From: Peptoniphilus_A sp022767005 | GTDB taxonomy: Bacteria > Bacillota > Clostridia > Tissierellales > Peptoniphilaceae | Assembly (NCBI RefSeq): GCF_050315115.1 | Contig: NZ_JBNPOJ010000003.1 | Location: 62,001-126,000, forward strand | Direction of reading: 5' to 3' | Length of the DNA: 64,000 nucleotides | In this document: positions 54,607 to 62,684 of the stretch, piece by piece | How the letters are laid out: each line of letters opens with the position of its first letter | How positions within the stretch are numbered: position 1 is the first letter of the stretch | Program-made: the position numbers and the translations under genes | Notes under the pieces: model-generated | Database searches by the model: none | What the model saw: only the letters and a program-made list of their open reading frames with translations | Told to the model about the DNA's origin: nothing

Positions 54607-55779
54607 TTATACTAATAACGCTTCCATTACCGCTTCATAAGAATCCACAACTTTTTCAAGCTCGGAAACTTCTATATACTCATTGACAGTATGTGCTAAA
54701 TTTTCTCTTGAAGGTCCAATGCCAAGTGTCTTTATCTTTGCCTCTCCAGCATAATGACTTCCATTTGTGCAGAAATTATATTGAGTTATTTCTGGATTTT
54801 GTCCCTTATCCTTTAGCTTTGCGACAACTTTTTTTACCCATACTTCATCTTCGTCAAATATCCATCCTGGGAAAAATCTTTCTCCTCCAATAGTTTCTCC
54901 AGTAAAACATTTTTCTTCAGCCTCTGTATAATAGGCTCTAACTTTTAATTCGTTATCTTCTTTCATTAACTTTTCTAAAAGTTCATTTATTGGAGCTAAA
55001 ACAGATTCTTTAGTTTCATTAACTAATAATCTTCTATCATAAGTCGCAACACATTTTTCTGGCACAACAGATGCCCCTGGATATGGACTTGACTTAATAT
55101 CTACAAGCTCTAAAATTCCATCGCCCAATCTATCATGATGAGTTGGTTTTAAATTTTTAATAGCCTCAATTACTTTACACATTTTATAAACTGCATTGAT
55201 TCCCTTTTCAGGATTTGCTGAATGCGCTGGCTTTCCTAAAACTTCAACTTTAATTTCAGCTCTTCCTCTTTGCCCAATTTTAACATTGCAGTTTGAAGCT
55301 TCACCAATTATTGCATAGTCTGGATTTATGTAAGCGCTTACTTCTCTTGCAGCAACACCTTCAAAGCATTCTTCATGAACAATTCCTGCGACAAAAATTT
55401 CTCCAGCAAAATCCCCCTTAGTTTTTTCTTTAAAATTGCTTGCTGCAACTGCCATTGATGCCAAAGCACCCTTCATGTCACTTGATCCTCTCCCGTAAAT
55501 TTTCCCATCGTGAATTTCTGCTTCAAAAGGAGGATACTCCCATTCACTCTCATCAGTTACAGGAACTGTGTCCATGTGACCATCAAATACAATTTTTGGT
55601 CCAGGTCTATTCCCTTTTATGTGACCAATAGTGTTTCCATACTTGTCTACATGAACATCATCAAATCCATTATCTCTAAAAAATTTTGTCAGTTCTTCTG
55701 AAACACCTTCCTCCTTTCCTGAATAGCTTTGTCTTCTGATTAACTTTTGCGTTAACTCTACTGCACTTATCTTACTCAT
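54607..55779 (-). CDS. ygeY: YgeY family M20 hydrolase
   Basis: 390 aa. M20 metal ligands H68 (DGHMDTVP), D101 (GRGSSDMKG) and the glutamate pair at 136-137 (IVHEECFEG) are present; the long match with the YgeY (selenium metabolism-linked hydrolase) family includes IGEASNCNVKIGQRGRAEI. YgeY is usually encoded beside diaminopropionate ammonia-lyase, as here with an ATGA overlap. Family members are thought to hydrolyse an amide or peptide bond; substrate not established. Confidence 0.9.
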   Translation of the reverse strand: MSKISAVELTQKLIRRQSYSGKEEGVSEELTKFFRDNGFDDVHVDKYGNTIGHIKGNRPGPKIVFDGHMDTVPVTDESEWEYPPFEAEIHDGKIYGRGSSDMKGALASMAVAASNFKEKTKGDFAGEIFVAGIVHEECFEGVAAREVSAYINPDYAIIGEASNCNVKIGQRGRAEIKVEVLGKPAHSANPEKGINAVYKMCKVIEAIKNLKPTHHDRLGDGILELVDIKSSPYPGASVVPEKCVATYDRRLLVNETKESVLAPINELLEKLMKEDNELKVRAYYTEAEEKCFTGETIGGERFFPGWIFDEDEVWVKKVVAKLKDKGQNPEITQYNFCTNGSHYAGEAKIKTLGIGPSRENLAHTVNEYIEVSELEKVVDSYEAVMEALLV

Positions 55780-56990
55780 TTTCTACCTCCTGTACTTTCA
55801 TATTTTCCATCCCATACAATATCTAAATAGTTTTTAGCATCAGTATCGCCTTCCGTAGAAACAAATATTAAATTTGAATCTGAATTTATATTTAATTCCT
55901 TTCTTGCATTTTCAAAACTATCATCGGTTAAAATTTTAATAATTGCACCAAAAGGAGCTGCCCCACTTTCTCCCGAAATAATTCTTTTATCATCCTTATA
56001 AGGATTTCCAAGAACTCTCATACCAAAAGCCGCAAATTCATCCGAGGCCTTAATATAATGCTCACAATTATCTAAAAGGACTTTTAGTCCAAATGTATTT
56101 GGTTCGCCACAAGCAAGCCCTGCCATAATCGTTTTATGATCTCCCCCAACTAAAACTCTTTTATTTGCAATAGCTGATTCATAAATACAAGCAACAGTAT
56201 CAGGCTCTACAATAGTAATACTTGGCTTGTCTTTACCTTCATACATATTTATAAAAAATCCAGTAGTTGCTGCTGCAAAAGAACCAACACCAGCTTGCAA
56301 AAACACATGAGTCGGTTTAATATTTTTTTCTTGCAAGGTTTCATACATCTCCCAAGCAAGAGTCATATAGCCCTGCATAATCCACTTTGGAATATCTTCA
56401 TATCCATCCCAAGCAGTGTCTTGAACCATGATGTAACCCTTTTCCTCAGCTAGTTTATTAGCTTCTCTAACGCATTCATCGTAGTTCATATCTAAAACTT
56501 TTACAGTTGCTCCTTCTTTTTCAATATTCTTAACTCTTTCTTCAGCTGATCCCCTAGGCATAAATACAATTGATTTTTGATCTAATTTATTAGCAGCCCA
56601 TGCAACTCCACGACCATGATTTCCATCAGTCGCAGTTATAAAAGTAATATCTCCTAATTTGTCTTTAACTTCTTTAGAAGTTAATTTTTCAAAATCCAAA
56701 TTTTTAATGTCCATATTTAACTTTTCTGCAATAACTTTCCCAATAGCATAACTTCCACCGAGAACTTTGAATGCATTTAATCCAAACCTATTGGATTCAT
56801 CCTTAACCAAAATATTTTTTACACCTATTTTCTCCGAAAGGTTTTTTAATTCAACAAAAGGTGTTTCTTTATACATTGGAAAGTTATTGTGATAATTATG
56901 AACTTCCATTGCTACATCCTTATTTAAAAAGCTTATATCATATCTTTCCCTTTTTTCTTTTTGATCTTTAGTAAAAATTTCTAATTTCAT
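55776..56990 (-). CDS. dpaL: Diaminopropionate ammonia-lyase
   Basis: 404 aa, same length as E. coli YgeX/DpaL. PLP lysine K75 in NAFKVLGGSYA, the PLP phosphate loop TATDGNHGRGVAW and GVGSFAAA are present. It converts 2,3-diaminopropionate to pyruvate and two ammonia. First gene of an operon dpaL-ygeY-deacylase-symporter, with a strong promoter at 57098-57126 and a palindrome over the -10. GGGGAG precedes the ATG. Confidence 0.94.
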   Translation of the reverse strand: MKLEIFTKDQKEKRERYDISFLNKDVAMEVHNYHNNFPMYKETPFVELKNLSEKIGVKNILVKDESNRFGLNAFKVLGGSYAIGKVIAEKLNMDIKNLDFEKLTSKEVKDKLGDITFITATDGNHGRGVAWAANKLDQKSIVFMPRGSAEERVKNIEKEGATVKVLDMNYDECVREANKLAEEKGYIMVQDTAWDGYEDIPKWIMQGYMTLAWEMYETLQEKNIKPTHVFLQAGVGSFAAATTGFFINMYEGKDKPSITIVEPDTVACIYESAIANKRVLVGGDHKTIMAGLACGEPNTFGLKVLLDNCEHYIKASDEFAAFGMRVLGNPYKDDKRIISGESGAAPFGAIIKILTDDSFENARKELNINSDSNLIFVSTEGDTDAKNYLDIVWDGKYESTGGRK

Positions 56991-57076
56991 AGACTCCCCT
57001 TTTTATAAATTTTGAATATATTTTTTAACATCTTTTAATAAAAGATAAAATATAATTATTTATTAACTAATTTTTT

Positions 57077-57126
57077 AAGTATTATGTGATATATTACATA
57101 ATACTTTACTTGTCTTTTTTTGTCAA
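57077..57126 (-). promoter_or_regulatory. Promoter and GntR operator of the dpaL operon
   Basis: TTGACA (57126-57121), 17-base spacer, TATTAT (57103-57098). The -10 lies inside a palindrome with perfect 11-bp arms AAGTATTATGT (57077-57087) and ACATAATACTT (57096-57106). A repressor bound there would block the promoter; the divergent GntR protein is the obvious candidate. Confidence 0.75.
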
Positions 57127-57186
57127 CACTACTTTTTATAATTATTTTATGATATACTTAAGATTAATAATGAAAACGAGGTTTTA

Positions 57187-57870
57187 ATGTTGAATATGCT
57201 ATTAGAAAATAGTAGAAACGAAAAAATAAATAGAACTTTTATTAAAGATGAAGTTTATGATACGCTTTCTAACTGGATAATAACAGGTTATTTGGAGCCT
57301 GAAACAAAAATAAATATAAATAGTCTTTCAGAGAAACTTGGAATAAGTAGAACTCCTATTAGAGAAGCCATCCTAAAATTAGAAAATGAAGGGCTAATAC
57401 TTTCAAAGGCTAATCGTTGGACAATTGTTGCGCCCATTGATTTAGATGCTTCCTTTTATACTTATTCAGTAGTAGCCAGCTTGGAGATGCTTGCACTTGA
57501 ACAAGCTTTTGATAAAATTGACGATGACTTTATTAATAACCTTCAAAAAATAAATGCAAAATTAGATCTGGCTTTTAAAAATCTTGACACAATGGAACTT
57601 TTAAATTACGACAATGAATTTCACGACAGTTTTATTTACTTGTCAGGGAATCCAGAATTGCCTTCTATTATCCATCCTCTTAAAAAGAAAATTCAACGTG
57701 TTGAGCTCTCTTTTTTTAAAGACAATGATGGCAAATCAAATACCTTTGGAGAACACAAGGCTTTGATAGACGCTCTTAAAAAAAGAGATTTGGAATTAGC
57801 TAAACTTTGTTTGAAGGCAAATTGGTACAACTCCATAAACTTAGTAAAAGAAAAAAATAAAAGAAAATAA
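57187..57870 (+). CDS. GntR family (FadR/FCD type) transcriptional regulator
   Basis: 227 aa. Winged helix at about 20-90 (NSLSEKLGISRTPIREAILKLENEGLI), then an all-helical FCD effector domain with the metal-binding-like pattern in NYDNEFHDSFIYLSGN and TFGEHKALIDAL. CGAGGT precedes the ATG. Divergent from the dpaL operon with a perfect palindrome between them. Its terminator is the IS right-end hairpin at 57887. Confidence 0.9.
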   Translation: MLNMLLENSRNEKINRTFIKDEVYDTLSNWIITGYLEPETKININSLSEKLGISRTPIREAILKLENEGLILSKANRWTIVAPIDLDASFYTYSVVASLEMLALEQAFDKIDDDFINNLQKINAKLDLAFKNLDTMELLNYDNEFHDSFIYLSGNPELPSIIHPLKKKIQRVELSFFKDNDGKSNTFGEHKALIDALKKRDLELAKLCLKANWYNSINLVKEKNKRK

Positions 57871-58056
57871 AATTTCGCACAAAAACGGTGCTGTTGCAAA
57901 ATAGAATTACCTATTTTGCAACAGCACCATTTTTATTAAATATTTAAAATTAGCCGTTCCATTTTTCCGCCTAAAAAAATTATTTGAACAGATTTATCCA
58001 ATATTTCATAAAAATGGGTAACTTTAATAAAGCTATACTTTTGAAAAATTTTTTTC

Positions 58057-59076
58057 TTAAGCTGCTTTGTATTTTATGATTTCTAAGTCTTTTTTTATTA
58101 TTTTTGATGCTAATTTATTTAGGTTTATGGCTACTGATATGAGATTTATTTCACTTATTATATTTGCCTTCCCTCTATGATGGAATCTAGTATAGGATAA
58201 TCCTTCTTTTATTTTTGAGAATGCTCCTTCTGCTTGGATTGAGCGGTTTATTCTTTCTTCTATTCCTTCTTTTGATGTTATATTTTTTAAGGATTTTTCT
58301 CTATATTTTTGGAATGTTTCTGAGATATAGATTCCTTTTGTTTTTTGTCCTTTTGTATTCCAATCAAAGCACCTATATACTTTAGTTGTCGATATGTATC
58401 CACTTTTCTTTTTTGTATGTTTGTCTTTGCATCTTATGAATTCTTTTCCTTCCAGTGTTATGTATTTGTCTTGTTTTTCATCATATTTTAGGTTCTTTCT
58501 AAACTCCATGTCTTTTTTGTATTTTTCTAGTTTTTCCTTCCAGTCTTTTAGCTTTTTTTGATGTTTTTCTATTGACCCTCTCCATACAAAGCTGTATATG
58601 TTGGCATAATCCTCTATCTTTGTTCCGTCTATGTATATGCTTGATAGGTCTATTTGCTTTTCTTCTATTAATATTTGAACCATCTGATTAAGTAAACCTG
58701 GCGTTAATTCTGTTATTTTTTGTCTAAATCTATTTATTGTGCTATGGTCAGGTGCTTGTTCTGTATCTAGTAGATATTTAATTCTTAAGTCATATTTACA
58801 GGCTTTTTCTATTTCTCTTGATGAAAATATTCCTTCTGAATAGCAAAATATTAATATTTCAAGCATTGTTACAGGATTTACAACTGTTTTTCTTCCATAT
58901 GATGAATAGACTTTTTTTAATTCTGATAGATTCATCCTTTCAATTATATTTTTTACAAGCCTTAGTTTTACATCATCTTGGATATATATTTCTGTATTAA
59001 AGTTTATTTTTAATTGAATTGTGTCATTAACTAGCGTATAATTAGTTAATGACAATGTGTGTTTTTTTATGTTCAT
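58057..59076 (-). CDS. IS1182-family transposase, internally shortened
   Basis: 339 aa; IS1182-type transposases are usually near 450-550. The N-terminal part (YSSYGRKTVVNPVTMLEILIF, DHSTINRFRQKI) and IYIDGTKIEDYANIYSFVWR with the first catalytic aspartate are present, as is the C-terminal NRSIQAEGAFSKIKEG with the glutamate. The stretch that should hold the second aspartate (the DAGYxSEENY type) is missing between residues about 185 and 210, and the cysteine cluster is reduced. I read it as an in-frame deletion derivative, probably inactive. No ribosome binding site: a TACAAT -10-like box lies 12 bases before the ATG, so the mRNA may be almost leaderless. Confidence 0.8.
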   Translation of the reverse strand: MNIKKHTLSLTNYTLVNDTIQLKINFNTEIYIQDDVKLRLVKNIIERMNLSELKKVYSSYGRKTVVNPVTMLEILIFCYSEGIFSSREIEKACKYDLRIKYLLDTEQAPDHSTINRFRQKITELTPGLLNQMVQILIEEKQIDLSSIYIDGTKIEDYANIYSFVWRGSIEKHQKKLKDWKEKLEKYKKDMEFRKNLKYDEKQDKYITLEGKEFIRCKDKHTKKKSGYISTTKVYRCFDWNTKGQKTKGIYISETFQKYREKSLKNITSKEGIEERINRSIQAEGAFSKIKEGLSYTRFHHRGKANIISEINLISVAINLNKLASKIIKKDLEIIKYKAA

Positions 59077-59090
59077 AAATACATTGTATC

Positions 59091-59128
59091 AAAAAAGACG
59101 AGGTTTTTTTAATTATCCTCGCCTTTTT
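59091..59128 (-). terminator. Inward-facing terminator in the IS left end
   Basis: GGCGAGG and CCTCGTC pair on the minus strand and are followed by six T just before the transposase. It blocks read-through into the transposase from outside and also ends the fic transcript. Confidence 0.8.
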
Positions 59129-59172
59129 TATTTTGGGACTTTTGCAACAGCCCCTTTACATCTTATATTCTC

Positions 59173-59829
59173 TTATTCTTTATCAATCCCATTTATTGCA
59201 TTATTATAAATAAAATTGATTAAATTTTCTTCTTCATCATATGAGTAATATCTATTTAAGAGTGTGTTAAACTCATTAATTTTATCTGTTGATATAGATA
59301 TTATTCCATTACCTTTTTTTATCATCTCCTTATTAGCTATTAACATTGCTGTTCTCTTATTCCCATCCCAAAATAATTGGGATTTCATAAGATAAAGCAT
59401 AATTTTTATTGCACTTAATGTATTAGGCTCTATTTTCTTCAGTTCTTCTAACTTATTTATTACTTCTTTTTCATCTGGTATTGGTGGTATATAGTCTGTT
59501 CCACTTATACCCACCTTTCCAGTTCTTAATTTTCCCCACTCTAACGCTTCATCTTTTGCAACTTCTTTATGAATGTTACATATATAATCAAGCGTTAAAT
59601 CTTCATCATAACTTGTAAATATCTCCTGCCAAGCGTGTTTTAAGTTCAATATTGTGTTTACTTCTGCAATATCTGCATTTTTGACTTTTAACTTATTGAC
59701 TATATCATAAGTATCTGGAAAAGTGATATTGATGCCCTCTAGATTTGCACTTTTCCAAATAGAATCCACAATATTTCTTTTTGCAAGGTATAGATTTTCT
59801 TTTTCTGTCATATTATATCTATCTTGCAT
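59173..59829 (-). CDS. Fic family protein with altered catalytic motif
   Basis: 218 aa. The Fic core motif reads Q151-LFWDGNKRT instead of HPFxxGNGR, so the usual catalytic histidine is glutamine. An inhibitory-helix motif S27-ANLE-G32 matches the (S/T)xxxE(G/N) pattern of self-inhibited (class II) Fic proteins. Normal Fic enzymes transfer AMP or a phosphate-containing group to proteins; without the histidine this one may be inactive, antitoxin-like or of other chemistry. GGGGTG precedes the ATG. It follows a 59-aa gene by 62 bases and lies between an IS and its miniature derivative. Confidence 0.82.
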   Translation of the reverse strand: MQDRYNMTEKENLYLAKRNIVDSIWKSANLEGINITFPDTYDIVNKLKVKNADIAEVNTILNLKHAWQEIFTSYDEDLTLDYICNIHKEVAKDEALEWGKLRTGKVGISGTDYIPPIPDEKEVINKLEELKKIEPNTLSAIKIMLYLMKSQLFWDGNKRTAMLIANKEMIKKGNGIISISTDKINEFNTLLNRYYSYDEEENLINFIYNNAINGIDKE

Positions 59830-59891
59830 TTCACACCCCCTTTAATTACTTAATTTTATTTTATATCATTTTTTCTCATCTTGTAAATAAT

Positions 59892-60071
59892 CTAAACTTT
59901 TTTCAACATCTCAATCAGTTTATATTTGCAAGTCTGTTCAAAACCTACATTGAATTTTAACATAATATCCAGCAATTCACTATTAATATCATTGACTGTT
60001 ATTTCTGACGTCTTATTTTTTGCAACTGCCATTATTCTATCCAGTTGTTTAATATATTCTTTTATCTTCAT
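59892..60071 (-). CDS. Small protein upstream of the Fic gene
   Basis: 59 aa from the ATG at 60071 (MKIKEYIKQLDRIM), preceded by GGAGAG. Largely helical and charged, no signal peptide or TM, ending KYKLIEMLKKV. It resembles in size and position the small partners of Fic toxins, but the inhibitory motif is in the Fic protein itself. I do not recognise the family. Confidence 0.5.
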   Translation of the reverse strand: MKIKEYIKQLDRIMAVAKNKTSEITVNDINSELLDIMLKFNVGFEQTCKYKLIEMLKKV

Positions 60072-60267
60072 AAACAACTCTCCTTTTTTTTACCTGTCAT
60101 TTCTCTTACTTACAAATAATAGATAACTTAAAAATTTAAAATATTATATAGAATTTTCAAAAAGAATATATAAAATCTCCTCTTGGAGTTTACAGTTTAT
60201 ACAACTTAATTGTAAATCTAAGTTCCTGAATTTCTTTTTATTTAATTGCTATTTTATACACTATAAA

Positions 60268-60340
60268 GGTGGTGTTGCAGAATAGAATTATCTATTCTGC
60301 AACACCACCTTTTTTATTTTGGGACTTTTACAACAGCCCC
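60268..60340 (-). mobile_element. 73-bp miniature IS derivative (both ends fused)
   Basis: The right-end hairpin (perfect 22-bp stem spanning 60265-60312, loop of four) is joined directly to the left end, whose 60317-60340 is nearly identical to 59131-59154 of the IS (GGGACTTTTACAACAGCCCC against GGGACTTTTGCAACAGCCCC). No coding sequence is left. The hairpin has a T-run on the plus side. The rest of the 366-base gap 60072-60437 is AT-rich with nothing else recognised. Confidence 0.75.
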
Positions 60341-60437
60341 TTTTTCTTTGCTATTAAATATTTTGTCTTATAAATAGTCTTATTTATAATTTTTTTAATT
60401 TAAGTTGTTTTATAAACTTGATTTACTTTTAATGAAA

Positions 60438-61082
60438 TTAAACTTTTGTAAATGTTCTTGGTGTTAGTTTGTTTTCTATTATTCCAAGTATAAAGTCTGC
60501 CAATACTGCCATTAGTGCCGTTGGTATTGCTCCTGCAATTATTATCGGGCTTCCATTGGCAACAGTTATTCCTCTTGTTATTATATCGCCAAGTCCTCCT
60601 GCACCTATGAAGGTTCCCACTGCTGTTACTCCTATGGCAAGGACTAGTGCATTTCTAATGCCGCCCATTATAATTGAAATTGCAAGGGGCAATTCAACTT
60701 TTGTCATTAGTTGAATTCTTGTCATGCCCATACCCATTGCTGCGTCAACAAGTTCTGGCGTTACAGAATTTATGCCAGAAACTGTGTTTTTTAATATGGG
60801 AAGAATTGCGTATAGAAATACGGCAAAGACCACTGTATTTGGCCCCGTTCCTATTAAAAACATGAGCATAGCAAGCATTGCAAGGGAAGGTATGGTCTGC
60901 ATTACATTTGCAATGCTAATTGTAAGCCTTGAAAGTTTTCTTTTTCTCGCCACAAAAAATCCAAGAGGTATTGCAATTATTGATGCAAATAAAACTCCAT
61001 AAAGGGAAATTAAAAAGTGCCTAATAAATTGCTCGAAAACATAGCTTGAATTTTGTGCGTAGTACATTATTACCTCAGACAT
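60438..61082 (-). CDS. opuCD: Osmoprotectant ABC transporter permease
   Basis: 214 aa from the ATG at 61082, preceded by GGAGG. Six TM segments; the ABC permease loop is GMGMTRIQLMTKVELPLAISIIMGGIRNA, and GTFIGAGGLGDIITRGI is typical of OpuC/ProW permeases. Last gene of the four-gene operon, overlapping the binding-protein gene by 8 bases. Imports betaine, carnitine, choline or related osmolytes. Confidence 0.92.
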   Translation of the reverse strand: MSEVIMYYAQNSSYVFEQFIRHFLISLYGVLFASIIAIPLGFFVARKRKLSRLTISIANVMQTIPSLAMLAMLMFLIGTGPNTVVFAVFLYAILPILKNTVSGINSVTPELVDAAMGMGMTRIQLMTKVELPLAISIIMGGIRNALVLAIGVTAVGTFIGAGGLGDIITRGITVANGSPIIIAGAIPTALMAVLADFILGIIENKLTPRTFTKV

Positions 61083-62049
61083 TTTTTCCTCCTTCCACAA
61101 AAGTTTTATACTCTTGTAACTTATTTTTGTCGACTTTTACATCTTCAAAATAATTATTTTTTTTCAAAAAGTTTTCCGCTACCTTTGCTGGTTCAATTAA
61201 ATCTTCATCTGCTTGTCTATTTAATTCCTGCATAGTTTTTGATGAAATTTGTCCTACTAGTTTCATTATTGCAATTTCTACTTCTGGATATTTTTCCACA
61301 ATTTTTTCTGATGCAACAGGTGATGCGTCATAGGGTGGGAAAAGTCTTTTATCATCTTCTAATATTACTAAATCGTAAGATGAAATTTTTCCGTCAGTTG
61401 AATATCCAAGGACTACATCCATTTCACCACTGGCAAGTGCTGTATAGACAAGTCCAATATCCATTGGGTAGATGTTTTTAAAGCCGTAACCGTAAGTTTC
61501 TTGAAAGGCCTTATATCCGTCGCCCTCTCTCTTTATCCAAGCTGTGTCAACTCCAACGCTAACTTTGTCCTTTATTTTTTCTAAATCTGAAACTTTTTTA
61601 AGATTGTTTTCTTCTGCAAATTTTTTAGTAACCATAAAGGCATATGTGTTGTCAAAGCCAAAGGATGGATACCAAAATCTATTCCACCTCTTGTAATATT
61701 CTTTCATTACAACTTCTTGTGCTTTTTTTGGATCTCTTATTGGTTTCATGCCAAGCTCGCCACTAAGTGCAGTACCTGTGTACATAGCACCAACTACATT
61801 AACATCTCCCTTTAACATAGCTATGTGGTTTAAGACTGATGATGACAAATTTGTTATTAATGAAACATCAAGGTCTGTGTGATGTTCTATCATTTGCTTA
61901 ACTATTTCTCCTAAAATTTGTCTTTCTGTATTTGACCCAGTGGCGACAACTACGTTTGTTTTTGTGTTTCCACCAATGCCAGGTAAGGTGCAAGATGTGA
62001 AAAATATGGAAATCGCAAAAATTAAAGTTAATTTTTTTAATCTCTTCAT
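61075..62049 (-). CDS. opuCC: Osmoprotectant ABC transporter substrate-binding lipoprotein
   Basis: 324 aa. Lipoprotein signal with lipobox FTSC (cysteine about 20). Binding-protein motifs VVVATGSNTERQILGEIVKQMIE, YTGTAL, PSFGFDNTYAFMVTKKFA and DYSTDGKI-like GYSTDGKISSYDLVILEDD are typical of OpuCC/glycine betaine-binding proteins. Its start shares a base with the end of the preceding permease gene. It lies between the two permease genes. Confidence 0.92.
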   Translation of the reverse strand: MKRLKKLTLIFAISIFFTSCTLPGIGGNTKTNVVVATGSNTERQILGEIVKQMIEHHTDLDVSLITNLSSSVLNHIAMLKGDVNVVGAMYTGTALSGELGMKPIRDPKKAQEVVMKEYYKRWNRFWYPSFGFDNTYAFMVTKKFAEENNLKKVSDLEKIKDKVSVGVDTAWIKREGDGYKAFQETYGYGFKNIYPMDIGLVYTALASGEMDVVLGYSTDGKISSYDLVILEDDKRLFPPYDASPVASEKIVEKYPEVEIAIMKLVGQISSKTMQELNRQADEDLIEPAKVAENFLKKNNYFEDVKVDKNKLQEYKTFVEGGKNV

Positions 62050-62684
62050 TACGCCACCTCACTTGTCTTGTTAGGTGAAAGTTTGTCTTCTAAAATTCCA
62101 AAGAAAAAGTCCACAATTATAGCCATTAGTGTTACAGGAATTGTACCCCATACCACCATTGGCATTATAGCATTTGTAAGACCATTGAAAATAAAATCTC
62201 CAAGTCCTCCTGCTCCAACATAGGATGCAAGAGTAGTCCATGCAAGTACATAAATGGCAGAAAGTCTTATCCCACTCATAATTACTGGCATAGCCATTGG
62301 TATTTGTACTTTAAAAAGAACTTGCGACCTCGTCATGCCCATGCCCTTTGCTGCATCAATTAGTTTGTCATTTACTCCTGCTATTCCAAGATAAGTGTTC
62401 CTCAAAATTGGAAGCAGTGAATAAATGAAAAGGGAAACTATGGCAGGCGTTTTGCCAACTCCAAAAATTGGAATCATTAGTGCCAATAATGCAAAGGAAG
62501 GCACGGTTTGAAGTACTGATGCAATTGCCATTACAATTTTTGCTATTGTCTTTGAACGAGTTAAAAATATTCCTAAGGGCACTGCAATTAAAACTCCAAA
62601 AAATAGCGAAATTGATGCAATAAAAAGGTGCTCTATTGACTTTGATAAAATTTCTCCACCATTAGTAAGTAAAAAATCAATCAT
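62049..62684 (-). CDS. opuCB: Osmoprotectant ABC transporter permease
   Basis: 211 aa from an ATG at 62684 placed six bases after AGGTG; a GTG at 62693 is also possible. Six TM segments, permease loop AAKGMGMTRSQVLFKVQIPMAMPVIMSGIR and ASYVGAGGLGDFIFNGL. Paralogue of the permease at 60438; the two probably form a heterodimer. Overlaps opuCA by 8 bases. Confidence 0.92.
   Translation of the reverse strand: MIDFLLTNGGEILSKSIEHLFIASISLFFGVLIAVPLGIFLTRSKTIAKIVMAIASVLQTVPSFALLALMIPIFGVGKTPAIVSLFIYSLLPILRNTYLGIAGVNDKLIDAAKGMGMTRSQVLFKVQIPMAMPVIMSGIRLSAIYVLAWTTLASYVGAGGLGDFIFNGLTNAIMPMVVWGTIPVTLMAIIVDFFFGILEDKLSPNKTSEVA

Larger units (their letters stand above)
57887..59154 (-). mobile_element. IS1182-family insertion sequence, 1268 bp
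   Basis: Ends are inverted repeats: GGTGCTGTTGCAAAA at 57887 and, reading inward from 59154, GGGGCTGTTGCAAAA. The right end is part of a perfect 18-bp hairpin (57887-57928, loop of six) followed by T-rich sequence, which acts as the gntR terminator. The left end carries an inward terminator (59091-59128) before the transposase. One transposase gene, which looks internally deleted. No target duplication found. It sits 16 bases after gntR and 18 bases after the fic stop codon. Confidence 0.85.

Noticed and set aside
57887..57928. Stand-alone terminator unrelated to the IS
   Set aside because: Its outer 15 bases are the inverted repeat of the other IS end, so it belongs to the element even though it also ends gntR.
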